From NCBI RefSeq assembly GCF_902706285.1, contig NZ_CACSKD010000001.1, positions 674,401 to 738,400 on the forward strand: a stretch of 64,000 nt of DNA. The letters run 5' to 3'. The position numbers and the translations under genes were made by a program. Positions 1 to 11,021 of the stretch are shown in pieces (the stretch's first letter is position 1; every line of letters begins with the position of its first letter). The notes beneath the pieces were generated by a model that was not told the origin of the DNA, did not search any database, and worked only from the letters and a program-made list of their open reading frames with translations. This stretch comes from Rhizobium sp. 18055. Its GTDB lineage: Bacteria > Pseudomonadota > Alphaproteobacteria > Rhizobiales > Rhizobiaceae.

Positions 1-270
1 GCCGACTAAATGGTGAGAACGATAGGCTCGGGAAACTTGGTGCGAGGCTCGCCGATGATCCTGCGCTTGAAGGGATCTGAACCGTCGGCCACGACTTTGA
101 CACTGTGCGACAAAGATAAGTGGCTGCGATTGTTTGGCTTTCGCGAAGCAAGACAACTCGGGCATTTGACCTTTGATGAGTGACTAAAATGAGATTGCAG
201 AAAACATCGAATGTGAGGACTTTACCATTAGGGTTCATCGCATTATATATTCTCCACAAGGAGAATGATT

Positions 271-891
271 ATGGTTATTGCACGCGCCTATACGCCGACG
301 GAAGCCGCAGCTCTCAGCGAGATCGCAGTGAAGTCGGTACACAACGCTATCGACAAGCGGATCATTGCGCAGTTTGTCGGGGGCGGAGGACGTGCGCTTA
401 ATGATGACGATCTGCTTCGGTTGAAGCTCTGGTATGGGGTGGGGTCAATCCTATCTGCCGAGCGCCGCAAACAGCTGTTCGATTCCATCGAACAGAACCC
501 CGACGCGGATACAGTCCGAGCAGACGACTATCTCATTGTGGATGTTGCGCGCGCGCGTGAACAGTTAGCGGCTCGGGCTGAAGCACTGAGGCAGGCGGAG
601 CAGGCGATAGAGATCGTCAAAGGTGTCATGGGTGGAGAGCCTGTTTACAAAGGAACCCGCATTCCAGTGCGAATGATCGCCGCGATGAAATCTCAGGGAG
701 CTAGCACATCGGAAATTCTTGAAGGCTATCCGTCTCTCAGCCCAGGAATGGTGGACTCTTCCGAAATCTGGGCTGCCGCTCATCCGGCAAGGGGACGGCC
801 GCGAAAGCTGTCTGAACTCGGCTTGAAGGCGACGTCCTCAAAGCGCTTGCGTCTTGGGACCACTTCTAATTCGTCCGGCTCGGCATCGTGA
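271..891 (+). CDS. DUF433-family antitoxin
   Basis: Predicted antitoxin of a type II pair. Residues about 115-165 carry the DUF433 signature (GEPVYKGTRIPV, then an EILEGYPSL stretch), which in this family is a compact winged-helix-like fold that binds DNA and the partner. The N-terminal part (residues 1-60) looks like a helical DNA-binding extension. I chose the ATG at 271 because the AAGGAG at 258-263 sits 7 nt before it; the in-frame ATG at 265 would be only one base from that site. The stop overlaps the next gene by 4 nt (GTGA), which implies translational coupling to the toxin. The family assignment is strong; toxin neutralisation is inferred from the pairing. Confidence 0.8.
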   Translation: MVIARAYTPTEAAALSEIAVKSVHNAIDKRIIAQFVGGGGRALNDDDLLRLKLWYGVGSILSAERRKQLFDSIEQNPDADTVRADDYLIVDVARAREQLAARAEALRQAEQAIEIVKGVMGGEPVYKGTRIPVRMIAAMKSQGASTSEILEGYPSLSPGMVDSSEIWAAAHPARGRPRKLSELGLKATSSKRLRLGTTSNSSGSAS

Positions 892-1268
892 AATTTCTGA
901 TAGACGAATGCCTTCACACGTCTCTTGTGGCCGTTGCCCAAGGCGCCGGCCACGACTGCTCCCATGTCAACTGGCTGGGTTTGAGCGGCGAAACGGACTG
1001 GGATCTAATGCCCCGGATCGTCGCCGAGGATTTCACGTTCGTGACCAACAACGCTCGTGACTTTCGCAAGCTTTATGCAAAAGAAGAGCTCCATGCGGGC
1101 CTGGTGATAATTGTGCCGCAAGTCCTACCGGCTTTGCAACGGGAATTGTTCGCTCTGATCCTCCAAGAATTTGTCGTGGGGCAGGACTTCGTCAACGAAG
1201 TCATCGAAATAACTATCGAGAGCGAAGACAGCGCGGTGCTCACGCGCTATTCGCTTCCGGAAGTCTGA
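888..1268 (+). CDS. DUF5615 PIN-like toxin
   Basis: Predicted RNase-type toxin of the DUF5615 (Mut7-C/PIN-like) family, 126 aa. The N-terminus MKFLIDECL provides the first acidic cluster (D6, E7). A VTNNARDF segment near residues 49-56 matches the second conserved region, where most relatives read T-x-D-x-DF; here the first aspartate position is Asn. The start is a GTG overlapping the antitoxin stop as GTGA. The gene order antitoxin-toxin, tight coupling and small sizes fit a mobile toxin-antitoxin unit. Enzymatic activity is inferred from the family, and the altered acidic position makes it worth testing. Confidence 0.78.
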   Translation: MKFLIDECLHTSLVAVAQGAGHDCSHVNWLGLSGETDWDLMPRIVAEDFTFVTNNARDFRKLYAKEELHAGLVIIVPQVLPALQRELFALILQEFVVGQDFVNEVIEITIESEDSAVLTRYSLPEV

Positions 1269-1997
1269 ACGCAACCTCCGCCACTTTCCGCCAATCCTGG
1301 AGGTATAGATACGCATGCCCGCCGCGCGGCAGCGGTCCTTATCATACGCCATTGTCTTTCTAATCTGGCTGCCCCACGCCTAAAAACCTTGCCGAAAAAT
1401 GCGTAACGGCTATTTATGGAACTCATAATTTTCTCGCGGAAAAACCTCGGCGAAAAATCCGGGAAATGGCGGCGTCTTAGCAGCGATATGTTCCATTTTT
1501 TTATCAAACAATAGCGGTTCGAAAGTTCGAAATTATCCTGAAAAGCCACAATGTCAATCGCACCACCAGTCGTTGATGCTGAACCTCACGTAACCCGAGG
1601 CAGGAGCAATGGTGATGGAGACAATCGATGCACCGACATTTTTAGCTCTTCGGCAAGGCGTTCGCTACCGAGCCGTAAGGAGATGTCGTCGGCAACGACA
1701 GCGCTTATCGAAGACTGTCAGGTTCATGCCCGCTTAAGCGTAACTATAGCATCGCTATCATCGTAAGCGCTCATTCTTGGCAGTCTGTCCTCCCGCCCCA
1801 CAAATTCTGGTTTCTATTAACGCTGTTTCAACAAACCGGCGCTAATCTCGCCGCTATTGGACTGGCCATGATGAGCCTGCGAACGAGCAAACTCTCGGCG
1901 GCCAGCACTGCGTTTTGTGTGAAAGCACTTACGCTCGCGGTTCCAGCACATTGGCTGTCGAGATGCGGATCAGCAGCTAGACGTCAGCAATCTAGGT
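1269..1997. other. intergenic, no supported gene
   Basis: About 730 nt between the toxin and the chemoreceptor. Short ORFs exist on both strands (for example 1551-1766 on plus), but none has a convincing ribosome binding site, domain or typical composition. I see no tRNA or clear terminator. It presumably holds the chemoreceptor promoter. Confidence 0.5.
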
Positions 1998-4277
1998 GTG
2001 GCTACTGTGACATTTTCTATCCGCAATATTCTAGTCGGCATTTTTCTGCTTTTGAGCGGAGTGATCTGCGTACTAACCGCCTCATCTGCCATGGACGCTT
2101 ACACGCAGCACCGGATTTTTAGGGACGTATCGAAACTTACCGCTCTCGATCGTGCACTGTTCCAGACCCTTGCGACCTTTCGCAACGAGCGTGGCGATGG
2201 TTCCTCGGCCGCAAAGATGGAAATCAACGCACTCGCCGGCACGCTAGCTTCGCTGACCAAGGATCGTGGTTTGGTCGATAAGGCTATGTCCGAGGCGAAG
2301 GCGATCTACGCCGGGATCGATGACAAGGCGATCAAAGCACCTATTGCAGAAGTCATGAGCACGTTCGATCAGGTGCTGGCGTTCCGCTCGACGCTTGACG
2401 GAGAGTTGACCAAAAAGCTGGCAGACCGCGATCCCGGCCTTCAGGACAACACCCTCGCTCTCGGACAGCAACTGTTGACCGCGCTGGAAAATGGTTCGAC
2501 AGCAACCGAAGCCCGGATTCGCGAGAGCGATCCTTCAATGACAGCAATGATCCAGATCCGTTCGCTGGCGTGGTCAACCCGTGCATTCGCCGGGGCGTCA
2601 AACCTGCAGGTTAATATTACGCTCGGCGCGGGTGCAACGATGACGGCCGCCGAGCTGGGCAAGATCCAGCTCAATGATTACACTGTGAACTTCGCGTGGA
2701 AACAGGTCGGCATACTCGTCAACCATCCAGATACTCTTCCATTGGTGAAGGACGCATATCGAGCAGCGGACAGCGGCTACTTCGGCGGCGATTTTGCACC
2801 CCAGCGCGCAGCACTTCTCGAATCGTTCGCAGCCGGCAAGAACGCCCCAATGTCCCTCGACGTTTGGCGCCCAATGGGCAATGACGCCCTTCTTTTCATC
2901 ACCAACACTGCTGCGGCAGCAGCCGATGGCATGGTTGCTGCAGCCGTTGCAAGCCAGTCGCAGGCGTTCTCCCATTTCGTCACCTACACACTCATTTTTC
3001 TAGTCGCTGCAGTCGTCAGTATTTTCGGCGTCTGCGTCATCGTCTTCCGCGTCACCAAGCCGATTGGCGTTATCACGCATTCGATGCGAGCCCTGGCCCA
3101 GGGCGATCTTAAGATTACCGTCGCTGGTGTCGATCGCCGCGATGAGATTGGAGAAATGGCCCGTTCCGTCGAAGTCTTTCAACAGGCCGCCATCCGCAAT
3201 AAGACACTTGAAGAGCAAACGGCAGAGGCAAGGATTTCCTCGGAACGCGAACGCATCGAAGTGCAGCGCCGCGCAGAGGCCGACGCCGAAGAGCGCCTGA
3301 TGCAGGCTACCAGCGCCCTTGCCGCCGGACTGCGGCGTCTGGCGGCAGGAGATCTTGTTTGTGAAATTGACACCGCCCTCGCACCGCAGTTCGAGGCGCT
3401 CCGGCAGGACTTCAACATATCCGTGAGCCAGCTTCGCAACGCCATGCGTGGGGTGGGCCAGGCGGCGTCGCTGGTCAACAGCGGTAGCTACGAGATCTCG
3501 CAGGCGTCCGACAATCTTTCGAAGCGTACCGAACAGCAGGCAGCTTCGCTTGAGGAAACCGCCGCGGCACTGGAGGAAGTCACCGCCAACGTACAGTCCA
3601 CCTCCAAGCGCGCTGGAGATGCCCGCGATCTGGTGCGAGGCGCCCGGACTCGCGCCGAGAATTCAAGCCAGGTTGTCAACAATGCGGTCAGCGCCATGGG
3701 GAAGATCGAGCATTCGTCCAGGCAGATCAGCCAAATTATCGGCGTTATCGACGAGATCGCTTTTCAGACCAATTTGCTCGCATTGAACGCAGGCGTCGAA
3801 GCCGCCCGTGCCGGCGAAGCAGGCAAGGGGTTTGCAGTCGTAGCCCAGGAAGTGCGCGAACTTGCGCAGCGCTCGGCCAATGCCGCGAAAGAAATCAAAA
3901 GCCTGATCGGAAATTCGGAAGTCGCAGTCAGCGAAGGCGTCCGCCTTGTCAATGACACCGGAGAGGGCCTTACCGCTATTGCCGACCTTGTGCAGCAGAT
4001 CAATCAGCACATGGACGCCATTGCCACGGCTGCCAAGGAACAGTCGCTGGGATTGTCGGAGATCAATAGTGCCGTCAATCACATGGACCAGGCGACCCAA
4101 CAGAACGCTGCAATGGTCGAACAAATGAACGCCGCGGGCGCGGGTCTTGCACAGGAAAGCAGCCGCTTGGGCGAGCTACTTGCAATCTTTCAGACCGGCA
4201 ACGGGTCGGGAAGTGTAGTCAGCAACCGCGCGCCACCTCGACCTCCGGCCTCTATGCCATATAGGGGGGCAGCGTAG
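1998..4277 (+). CDS. methyl-accepting chemotaxis protein
   Basis: Transmembrane chemoreceptor of 759 aa that senses a periplasmic ligand and controls CheA/CheW. TM1 is at about residues 8-31, followed by a roughly 300-residue helical periplasmic domain with no recognised cofactor motif. TM2 is at about 330-352, then a HAMP domain (352-400) and a second HAMP-like segment (about 437-485). The cytoplasmic hairpin carries the hallmark [20 protein letters not shown] near residues 585-605. No CheR/CheB-tethering pentapeptide is obvious at the C-terminus, which ends in a Pro-rich tail. The start is a GTG with no strong Shine-Dalgarno site, so the exact N-terminus is uncertain. It stands alone, without che genes nearby. 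Confidence 0.93.
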   Translation: MATVTFSIRNILVGIFLLLSGVICVLTASSAMDAYTQHRIFRDVSKLTALDRALFQTLATFRNERGDGSSAAKMEINALAGTLASLTKDRGLVDKAMSEAKAIYAGIDDKAIKAPIAEVMSTFDQVLAFRSTLDGELTKKLADRDPGLQDNTLALGQQLLTALENGSTATEARIRESDPSMTAMIQIRSLAWSTRAFAGASNLQVNITLGAGATMTAAELGKIQLNDYTVNFAWKQVGILVNHPDTLPLVKDAYRAADSGYFGGDFAPQRAALLESFAAGKNAPMSLDVWRPMGNDALLFITNTAAAAADGMVAAAVASQSQAFSHFVTYTLIFLVAAVVSIFGVCVIVFRVTKPIGVITHSMRALAQGDLKITVAGVDRRDEIGEMARSVEVFQQAAIRNKTLEEQTAEARISSERERIEVQRRAEADAEERLMQATSALAAGLRRLAAGDLVCEIDTALAPQFEALRQDFNISVSQLRNAMRGVGQAASLVNSGSYEISQASDNLSKRTEQQAASLEETAAALEEVTANVQSTSKRAGDARDLVRGARTRAENSSQVVNNAVSAMGKIEHSSRQISQIIGVIDEIAFQTNLLALNAGVEAARAGEAGKGFAVVAQEVRELAQRSANAAKEIKSLIGNSEVAVSEGVRLVNDTGEGLTAIADLVQQINQHMDAIATAAKEQSLGLSEINSAVNHMDQATQQNAAMVEQMNAAGAGLAQESSRLGELLAIFQTGNGSGSVVSNRAPPRPPASMPYRGAA

Positions 4278-4938
4278 GTCTCACGCACAATCCCTCCCGC
4301 ACGCGGCATGCAGCGCTCAACACGCTGCGGCAGAAATGGGCGGACCCGTGATCTCAGCCGCCGAACCAGCGGAGCCAGCATTCATGGTCAAGAAATGACA
4401 ACTCTCGGGAGCCGGGCTGATAGAGCTAAGTTAGCACAAAGCCGGTGGTTCGCCGCGTCAAGCATTGCTGTCAGCAATTTAACGCGGTTCCACCCGACCA
4501 GATGACCTTCATCGACTAAGATCTGGATCGCAAAACCAACGGTTTGGTGTCACCCCGAATTCAGCTTACCGCGGGGGCGTGAACGACGTCCTCGTGGCTG
4601 AGTCAAGTCGAAAGCATTCTGGTATCCGTTGGTTTTTTCTCGAAGGACGCGACGCGAACACTCATGCGCGATCCTAGGGAGCGGCAGCGGCTATCGGCAA
4701 TCAAATCCTAGCGCCTCTTGAAATCGTGGATGAATGGCGGGCCGCCCCGCCGATGATGAGGAACCGGCCTGAGACATCCTGCCATGTGAGCAGCGGCGCG
4801 TTGCGCAGCCACGTATCGCTGAGCACTTGCTAGACGACGAATTCCGGAACATCGGCATCGGGCGATGGTGCCGCTATGGACGCCTGAAAGCTTGGTCGGC
4901 GCCCTCGAGCTGAGTAGGCATTCCCTCCACATCGCGTC
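4278..4938. other. intergenic, no supported gene
   Basis: About 660 nt between the chemoreceptor and the minus-strand HEPN-like gene. Only short ORFs lacking ribosome binding sites or recognisable content are present. No RNA gene or repeat was recognised. Confidence 0.5.
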
Positions 4939-5481
4939 CTAAAGCTGAGGCGCGGTTTTGAAGTCGCTCCACCGCTTCACGTAGTCATCTGCCGTTCGCC
5001 ACAAACTACCGATTAGCAGGCTAGCTCTGGGGGCGATCCGCTCGTCTTCCGCTGGATAGCGAATTGGAAAATGCATCGTTTCTGCGTGCAGCGCTCCCAG
5101 ATCGGTAAGATGTGTTTCGAAAAGCTCCTGCGGGTTGATGACAACTTCCACGGCGGGATAGTCACCGGCAGATATCGCATCCTGATGAGTGATAGCAGCG
5201 TTGATCCGCGCCGCCAGCCGCAACTGCTCCGCTGCAGCGAGGGGCCACATATCGTTGATCCGATGACCAAAACTAAGCAACTGAATGGTCGAATACCCGT
5301 TTTGGAGCAGGCACCCTTTGAGTAACAACTCCAGGCCGTGACCTGCGAGATGGAGTGCAGGGGTTATTAGTATCCCGCAGCTCGCCGAGTGCAATTCGAC
5401 GACATAAGCGCCTTCAAGAAAGGATTTTGCCCGAGCAATGTATTTCCAAGCGTCGGTATTGAAATTCTCCGGTTCATTCAT
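4939..5481 (-). CDS. HEPN-like domain protein
   Basis: Unknown protein of 180 aa. Residues about 15-90 form a helical block that resembles HEPN nucleotide-binding/RNase domains: a segment HLAGHGLELLLKGCLLQNG is followed by FGHRINDMW, the usual layout of the first HEPN helices. The canonical HEPN R-x4-6-H RNase motif is not clear, so it may be a non-catalytic member. It overlaps the upstream minus-strand ORF by 8 nt, so the two are probably co-translated. HEPN proteins are common in toxin-antitoxin and abortive-infection modules, but no nucleotidyltransferase partner is visible here. Function unassigned. Confidence 0.6.
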   Translation of the reverse strand: MNEPENFNTDAWKYIARAKSFLEGAYVVELHSASCGILITPALHLAGHGLELLLKGCLLQNGYSTIQLLSFGHRINDMWPLAAAEQLRLAARINAAITHQDAISAGDYPAVEVVINPQELFETHLTDLGALHAETMHFPIRYPAEDERIAPRASLLIGSLWRTADDYVKRWSDFKTAPQL

Positions 5482-5782
5482 CGATTACCATCCACATCCA
5501 TGCGACACCATCGACCGAGACCATCTTATCTTGAGTGAACGACCACTTCAGTCCGCCGGCCAACCAGCGATAAAGAAGTGCTTGTACTGAGGAGGCTCGC
5601 CCTGAGGTGAAGAGAAGCGAGCCCCACAAGTCTCGACGGTCCGAAACAGGCGATCGGCCACCAAGTGGGGTATCACGGTCACATGAGGAGTACATTAGCG
5701 AGTCAATTCGACTGATAGTCGCCAAAAGCCTGCTGATCATATCATTGGCGGGCTTCTGAACCCGGCCCGGCAATAGCGTCAA
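5474..5782 (-). CDS. small unknown protein upstream of HEPN gene
   Basis: ORF of about 102 aa beginning at a TTG, ending in the 8-nt overlap with the HEPN-like gene. The reading frame stays open for about 50 nt upstream of the TTG without an ATG, so the N-terminus could be longer or the gene could be 5'-truncated. I recognise no domain; the C-terminal third is rich in Trp and hydrophobic residues (for example WLAGGLKWSF and VAWMWMV). Its main support is the overlap with the downstream gene. Confidence 0.35.
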   Translation of the reverse strand: MTLLPGRVQKPANDMISRLLATISRIDSLMYSSCDRDTPLGGRSPVSDRRDLWGSLLFTSGRASSVQALLYRWLAGGLKWSFTQDKMVSVDGVAWMWMVIDE

Positions 5783-6000
5783 CGTCTGGATTAACCGATC
5801 TGGCCCGACAGGTTGGTGGCGACATTGGATAGGATCTCAAAGCGGCGTTCACTACGTTCTGCGAACGATTGCTGCGCTGTACAATATTCACCCCCGGGAG
5901 GCGGCGATCACTGAGTGTGAATGCCCGCCACCGTCTATTTGCTGCATATCATTGCGCCACGGAGCATGTTAAAAGGCTGCTCCTCCAGAAAGGAGTATTC

Positions 6001-6276
6001 ATGCCGTTGGACGTTCTTCCAAATCGTTTCAACATGATCGGCAACAATGCCATCATGGTCATGGGCGCCGGCTCCTCCAAGCAGGCCGTCGTCGTGACAA
6101 AGGCGGCAATCAAAGATGCTCAGTCCAACTCTGCAGTAGGCTTCGGACAGCAACCCGACCTCGTTACGATCGGTGCAATTGCCAGCTCCAAATTTGACAA
6201 AGGCATGATCGCCTTCGATGGCCGGATTTGGGTTACTGCAGATGATATTCGAGATTGGCGGCGCGAGATTGCATAG
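6001..6276 (+). CDS. small unknown protein (91 aa)
   Basis: Unrecognised 91-aa protein. The frame is open from 5869, but I start at the ATG at 6001 because AGAAAGGAG lies about 6 nt before it and the preceding stretch has no gene-like composition. The sequence is soluble-looking, with a Gly/Ala-rich middle and an acidic-basic C-terminal helix (TADDIRDWRREIA). It is the first of a group of short plus-strand genes ahead of groESL. No function is proposed. Confidence 0.55.
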   Translation: MPLDVLPNRFNMIGNNAIMVMGAGSSKQAVVVTKAAIKDAQSNSAVGFGQQPDLVTIGAIASSKFDKGMIAFDGRIWVTADDIRDWRREIA

Positions 6277-6629
6277 GATTGGCCGCGCCCGGGGCCGCTG
6301 TGATCAATAGCGCCCAAATCGCGAGAGCCCTTTTTCGGGTGTCGTGTTAGTAGCCACGCGTTCGATGAACGGTACAATCTGCGTCGTGAGACCACGGCAT
6401 TGCGTGTTTATAAGGCAAATCATGTCCGCCTATCGTGCCATCGACAAACGTCCATCTTCCCGACGAGTGGAGCGAACCAGTCCTCGTTGGATACCCCCCA
6501 GCCGACGCGCTTTCTATTCGTTTGCTTTGCCGCGGTTAAAGGCGCAGGGTCTGCGCTTCAGCAAGCCATTTTCAGGGCGCTGCTGCTTGAGGGCCATCAC
6601 ACCCTAGCCCCGACTGAAAGGAGGACGTT
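6277..6629. other. intergenic, no supported gene
   Basis: About 350 nt between two short genes. Overlapping short ORFs on the plus strand (6344-6607, 6400-6660) lack ribosome binding sites and look like chance reading frames. Any promoter for the next gene would be here. Confidence 0.4.
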
Positions 6630-6923
6630 ATGTCTTCCAACATTTCCCTTCGGTCCCTAACGGCCGCGGATCTCAAGATTCTTCGGAAAGTGCTTGGCGA
6701 TGCAGGTTATTCCAGCGATGTCCTGACAGGCGCCTCGGTGGGAACTGCTGCAAAGCTATTAATCGGCCTCTTTCAACGGGGCATGACGGATCCCGCCGAG
6801 CTCAGTGCCGAACTCGAGTATCGGTTTGGCCGCTCCGAGAAGACAATCATTCCTGCAAGCAACGCGCATCATCAGTTCGCTATCCGCGGCTTGCCCAAGC
6901 GCAATCTTCCGACCGCTCACTAA
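6630..6923 (+). CDS. small unknown protein (97 aa)
   Basis: Unrecognised 97-aa protein with an almost ideal Shine-Dalgarno (AAAGGAGG about 6 nt before the ATG). The N-terminal half is helical (SLRSLTAADLKILRKVLGDA) and the sequence has a typical soluble composition. The strong ribosome binding site and clean frame support it being real. It belongs to the group of short genes between 6.0 and 8.5 kb. Function unknown. Confidence 0.62.
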   Translation: MSSNISLRSLTAADLKILRKVLGDAGYSSDVLTGASVGTAAKLLIGLFQRGMTDPAELSAELEYRFGRSEKTIIPASNAHHQFAIRGLPKRNLPTAH

Positions 6924-7071
6924 AGCCTGGTATGACAGCCCCCATAAAGAAGTGTGAATCGCGGCACGACATGCACATCTGGATGATTGCCAAGGTCGCG
7001 GATGAAGCAATCTGGATGACCTTCGCCACTCGAGTGTTCACCGCTGCAATTGCATTAAGAATTGAAACGGA

Positions 7072-7503
7072 ATGTCGCTGTTTTCCGCAATAGAAGCCGA
7101 AGCTTCAACTGGACCGAAAACGCGGTTCGGTATCGCGGCTGTGACGGTATGTTTGAGTTCAAGTTCTTGCTGGAGGCCTCAGCTCTCTACAGCACCAACG
7201 AATCTGGCTGCCGAAATGCGCTCGACAACAGTCGCCCAATCAGAAAGCTGCGAGCAAGCTTTATGCGAGCCGAAGGGCAAGCAGCTTCACAGCCAGATCC
7301 CCAGACTTTGGCTGAAACTATCCCGGTTCTTCCCTCCCTCCCATCAGAAACAGGCCCCCATGTCCAGTCCATCAGCGCGATATTCATGGAAGAGCACCGC
7401 CGACTATCTCGGCCGGTTCCGCTACATTGAATTCCTAATCAAATCGGCACCGGTTTTCAGCCTAGCCTTTATCGCCTGCGTTGCACTGATCTACCGCCAC
7501 TGA
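7072..7503 (+). CDS. possible small membrane protein
   Basis: Open frame of 143 codons with a weak start context. The more credible portion begins at the ATG at 7360 (47 aa): a basic, aromatic N-terminus followed by a hydrophobic segment FSLAFIACVALIY near the C-terminus, as in a single-pass membrane peptide. The upstream part is Ser/Cys-rich and could be non-coding. An overlapping frame (7062-7430) is also open, which lowers confidence. Apart from this, the 673 nt between 6923 and 7597 hold nothing I can support. Confidence 0.3.
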   Translation: MSLFSAIEAEASTGPKTRFGIAAVTVCLSSSSCWRPQLSTAPTNLAAEMRSTTVAQSESCEQALCEPKGKQLHSQIPRLWLKLSRFFPPSHQKQAPMSSPSARYSWKSTADYLGRFRYIEFLIKSAPVFSLAFIACVALIYRH

Positions 7504-7596
7504 CCGACACGTGACCGTCCAGACCCCCGCATGACCTGGCGGCCTGAAACCGGCGCTATCTCGACGCACATATCATCTAAACCAAGGAGTTTTCCT

Positions 7597-7788
7597 ATGC
7601 CCTGTGATGAAGCAGCACCGATCCGCCGCACAGTTCGCATGTTTCCCACCGAGAAGACCGCCTTTACAGAGCTTGCGTTCAGAAAGATCATGACTGCGGA
7701 AAAGGAGGGCCAGGATGAGAAATCGGCGTTGCTCAAGGCCCTTCGGATCAGCCGATTACGGGTGATACACGTCAGTGAAAGCCAGTAG
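7597..7788 (+). CDS. small unknown protein (63 aa)
   Basis: Unrecognised 63-aa protein. The frame opens at 7531, but the ATG at 7597 follows AAGGAG by about 8 nt and gives a natural N-terminus (MPCDEAAPIRR). It is charged and probably helical, with a Lys/Arg-rich C-terminal half. No domain recognised. Part of the short-gene group upstream of groESL. Confidence 0.55.
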   Translation: MPCDEAAPIRRTVRMFPTEKTAFTELAFRKIMTAEKEGQDEKSALLKALRISRLRVIHVSESQ

Positions 7789-7880
7789 GCCAAGTGACCG
7801 GTGGCCGTTGCACTCGTATCTAGGCCGATGAAACTCCCCGACCAAAGCAGCAGCCTGTAGTTACTCTCAAGGAGATACCC

Positions 7881-8072
7881 ATGATAGAATTCAAACCGTC
7901 GGACGACAATGCCGTCAGATCAGCAGAAATCGAGCTGCACCTTAAGAAACTGGAAGCCGAAATGGCGTCACCGAATATCAAGGAGACTAAGCATGCTGAA
8001 CTCAATGCGCTTTACCGCCGGCTAAGCGCCGAACGAGCCTTGCTTACCTCTTCGAAGGTCTCAAAGCATTGA
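7881..8072 (+). CDS. small unknown protein, coiled-coil-like (63 aa)
   Basis: Unrecognised 63-aa protein preceded by CAAGGAGAT about 6 nt before the ATG. Residues about 12-52 form a strongly charged amphipathic helix with leucines spaced as in a short coiled coil (for example ELHLKKLEAEM and LNALYRRLSAERALL). It is about 90 nt downstream of the preceding short gene and may be co-transcribed with it. Function unknown. Confidence 0.6.
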   Translation: MIEFKPSDDNAVRSAEIELHLKKLEAEMASPNIKETKHAELNALYRRLSAERALLTSSKVSKH

Positions 8073-8359
8073 CGATTAGACAGCTGACCTAGCTGACCGA
8101 CGTCGCGTCGGCCAAATTCCATCACCGAGCCGTCAAAGTTTGGTCGATATCACCTCCGAATTCTGCGGCCAAAACACTAATAGCGCTTCACCAGCATGGC
8201 ATGATCGACCTTATTGATTTTGCGCGTGAGCTGGAAACGCGATTTGGCCAGGCGCGACGCGACGCATCTTGATGCGGTGGTGAAGGACTTAGGCAAAGAC
8301 CGTTGCGCCCAAAAACGGGTCACCCCGTAGTCTTCATACCGAAAACGAACAGGAGAGCG

Positions 8360-8539
8360 ATGATGAGTTGGAAAGCCCCGAAGATCGAATATGTGAACGG
8401 CTACAAGATTGTTGAAGTCGATGGTCCGACCTTCAAGGTGTACGAAGGGGACCGTCAAATTGGAGATGATTTCCCATATTCAGGCGAGGCGGCCGCTCAT
8501 GCGAATTCTCTGCCAAAAAAGCATCCTTCACGAGGCTGA
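8360..8539 (+). CDS. small unknown protein with decayed paralogue (59 aa)
   Basis: Unrecognised protein of 58-59 aa. AGGAGAG at 8351-8357 precedes two tandem ATGs at 8360 and 8363; the second gives MSWKAPKIEYVNGYK, the form matching its paralogue. The sequence has a compact beta-like pattern (YKIVEVDGPTFKVYEGDRQ) followed by DDFPYSGEAAAHA. A clearly homologous but broken copy lies at 12089-12265, which shows that this frame has been under protein-level selection. No known domain recognised. Confidence 0.65.
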   Translation: MMSWKAPKIEYVNGYKIVEVDGPTFKVYEGDRQIGDDFPYSGEAAAHANSLPKKHPSRG

Positions 8540-8685
8540 GCATTGCACCGAAGCTGGGGGTGGCGCGTTTGAAACGGGCATCTATTTCCCAGTGCCGCTG
8601 TACATCAGGATTGATGCCAGTCTCTAGCGGCTTGAAGATCGACCTGCGAAGCCTTGCACTGCCACTACCGAAACACGAAATCGTT

Positions 8686-8712
8686 CTGGCACTCTGAACG
8701 CAAGAGTGCTAA
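8686..8712 (+). promoter_or_regulatory. CIRCE operator (HrcA site)
   Basis: CTGGCACTC, nine bases, GAGTGCTAA. The right arm is identical to the consensus CIRCE element and the left arm differs at two outer bases. It lies 54 nt before groES, the standard place for HrcA repression of groESL. HrcA itself is not in this window. Confidence 0.93.
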
Positions 8713-8766
8713 GGTTTCAGCAGCAGGATCGGCCATTGGGTAACGGTTCTGTCGAGGAACTCCAAA

Positions 8767-9063
8767 ATGATAGATATTAATTTCCGGCCGTTGCACGACC
8801 GTGTCGTCGTGCGCCGTATTGAGGCTGAAGCCAAGACCAAGGGTGGCATCATCATTCCTGACACCGCCAAGGAAAAGCCCCAGGAAGGCGAAATCGTCGC
8901 CGTCGGCGCTGGCGCCCGTGATGAAAGCGGCAAGATCGTTCCTCTCGACGTCAAGGCAGGTGACCGAATCCTATTCGGAAAGTGGTCCGGTACCGAGATC
9001 AAGTTCAACGGTGAAGACCTGCTGATCATGAAGGAAGCTGATGTTATGGGCGTTATCGCCTGA
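8767..9063 (+). CDS. groES: co-chaperonin GroES
   Basis: Cochaperonin of 98 aa, which caps GroEL as a heptameric lid during ATP-driven folding in the cytoplasm. The N-terminal [12 protein letters not shown] motif, the mobile loop around residues 18-33 ([16 protein letters not shown]) and the C-terminal VMGVIA are typical. GAGGAA about 8 nt before the ATG is the ribosome binding site. It is 63 nt upstream of groEL and behind a CIRCE operator, so it is probably heat-inducible through HrcA. Rhizobia often carry several groESL copies; this one sits in accessory DNA and is probably not the only one in the cell. Confidence 0.97.
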   Translation: MIDINFRPLHDRVVVRRIEAEAKTKGGIIIPDTAKEKPQEGEIVAVGAGARDESGKIVPLDVKAGDRILFGKWSGTEIKFNGEDLLIMKEADVMGVIA

Positions 9064-9093
9064 TATTCTGCTTCATTCCTATTCATTTTATGA

Positions 9094-10752
<1,659 letters not shown>

Positions 10753-10792
10753 CGGGTTTCCTGTCGGAAACTCGAACGCCCACGAACAAACA

Positions 10793-10817
10793 GGGCTCCG
10801 ATTGAACGGAGCCCTTC
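10793..10817 (+). terminator. groESL terminator
   Basis: GGGCTCCG, six-base loop, CGGAGCCC, then TTCGTT. This 8-bp perfect stem about 40 nt after groEL is a plausible intrinsic terminator, although the T-tract is short. Confidence 0.75.
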
Positions 10818-11021
10818 GTTCCTGCGAGAACACTGCTGGTAGCTAATGCCTGGAGGTGCGCGCGCCGCCAATATTTGCAGCTATCCATTTTCCCGAACCC
10901 AAGAAGATGTCGGACGACCGGCCTTGCCGTTCGCTGCCCGGCGCGATTCTGAAAGGATCGATGCCATGATTTTCTATTCCTCTAAAAGCCAACAGCCATT
11001 CCAGAACTTGGGAGGGGGCGC

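Noticed and set aside
10..183. 57-codon plus-strand ORF at the window edge, and an open minus-strand frame opposite it
   Set aside because: Both frames read plausibly but neither has a ribosome binding site or recognised domain, and the region is cut by the window edge.
1551..1766. 71-codon ORF upstream of the chemoreceptor
   Set aside because: No ribosome binding site and low-complexity Ser-rich translation; likely non-coding.
1756..1775. GTAAGCGCTC, similar to half of the LacI-type operator
   Set aside because: Only one half-site matches and no sugar gene is adjacent; probably chance.
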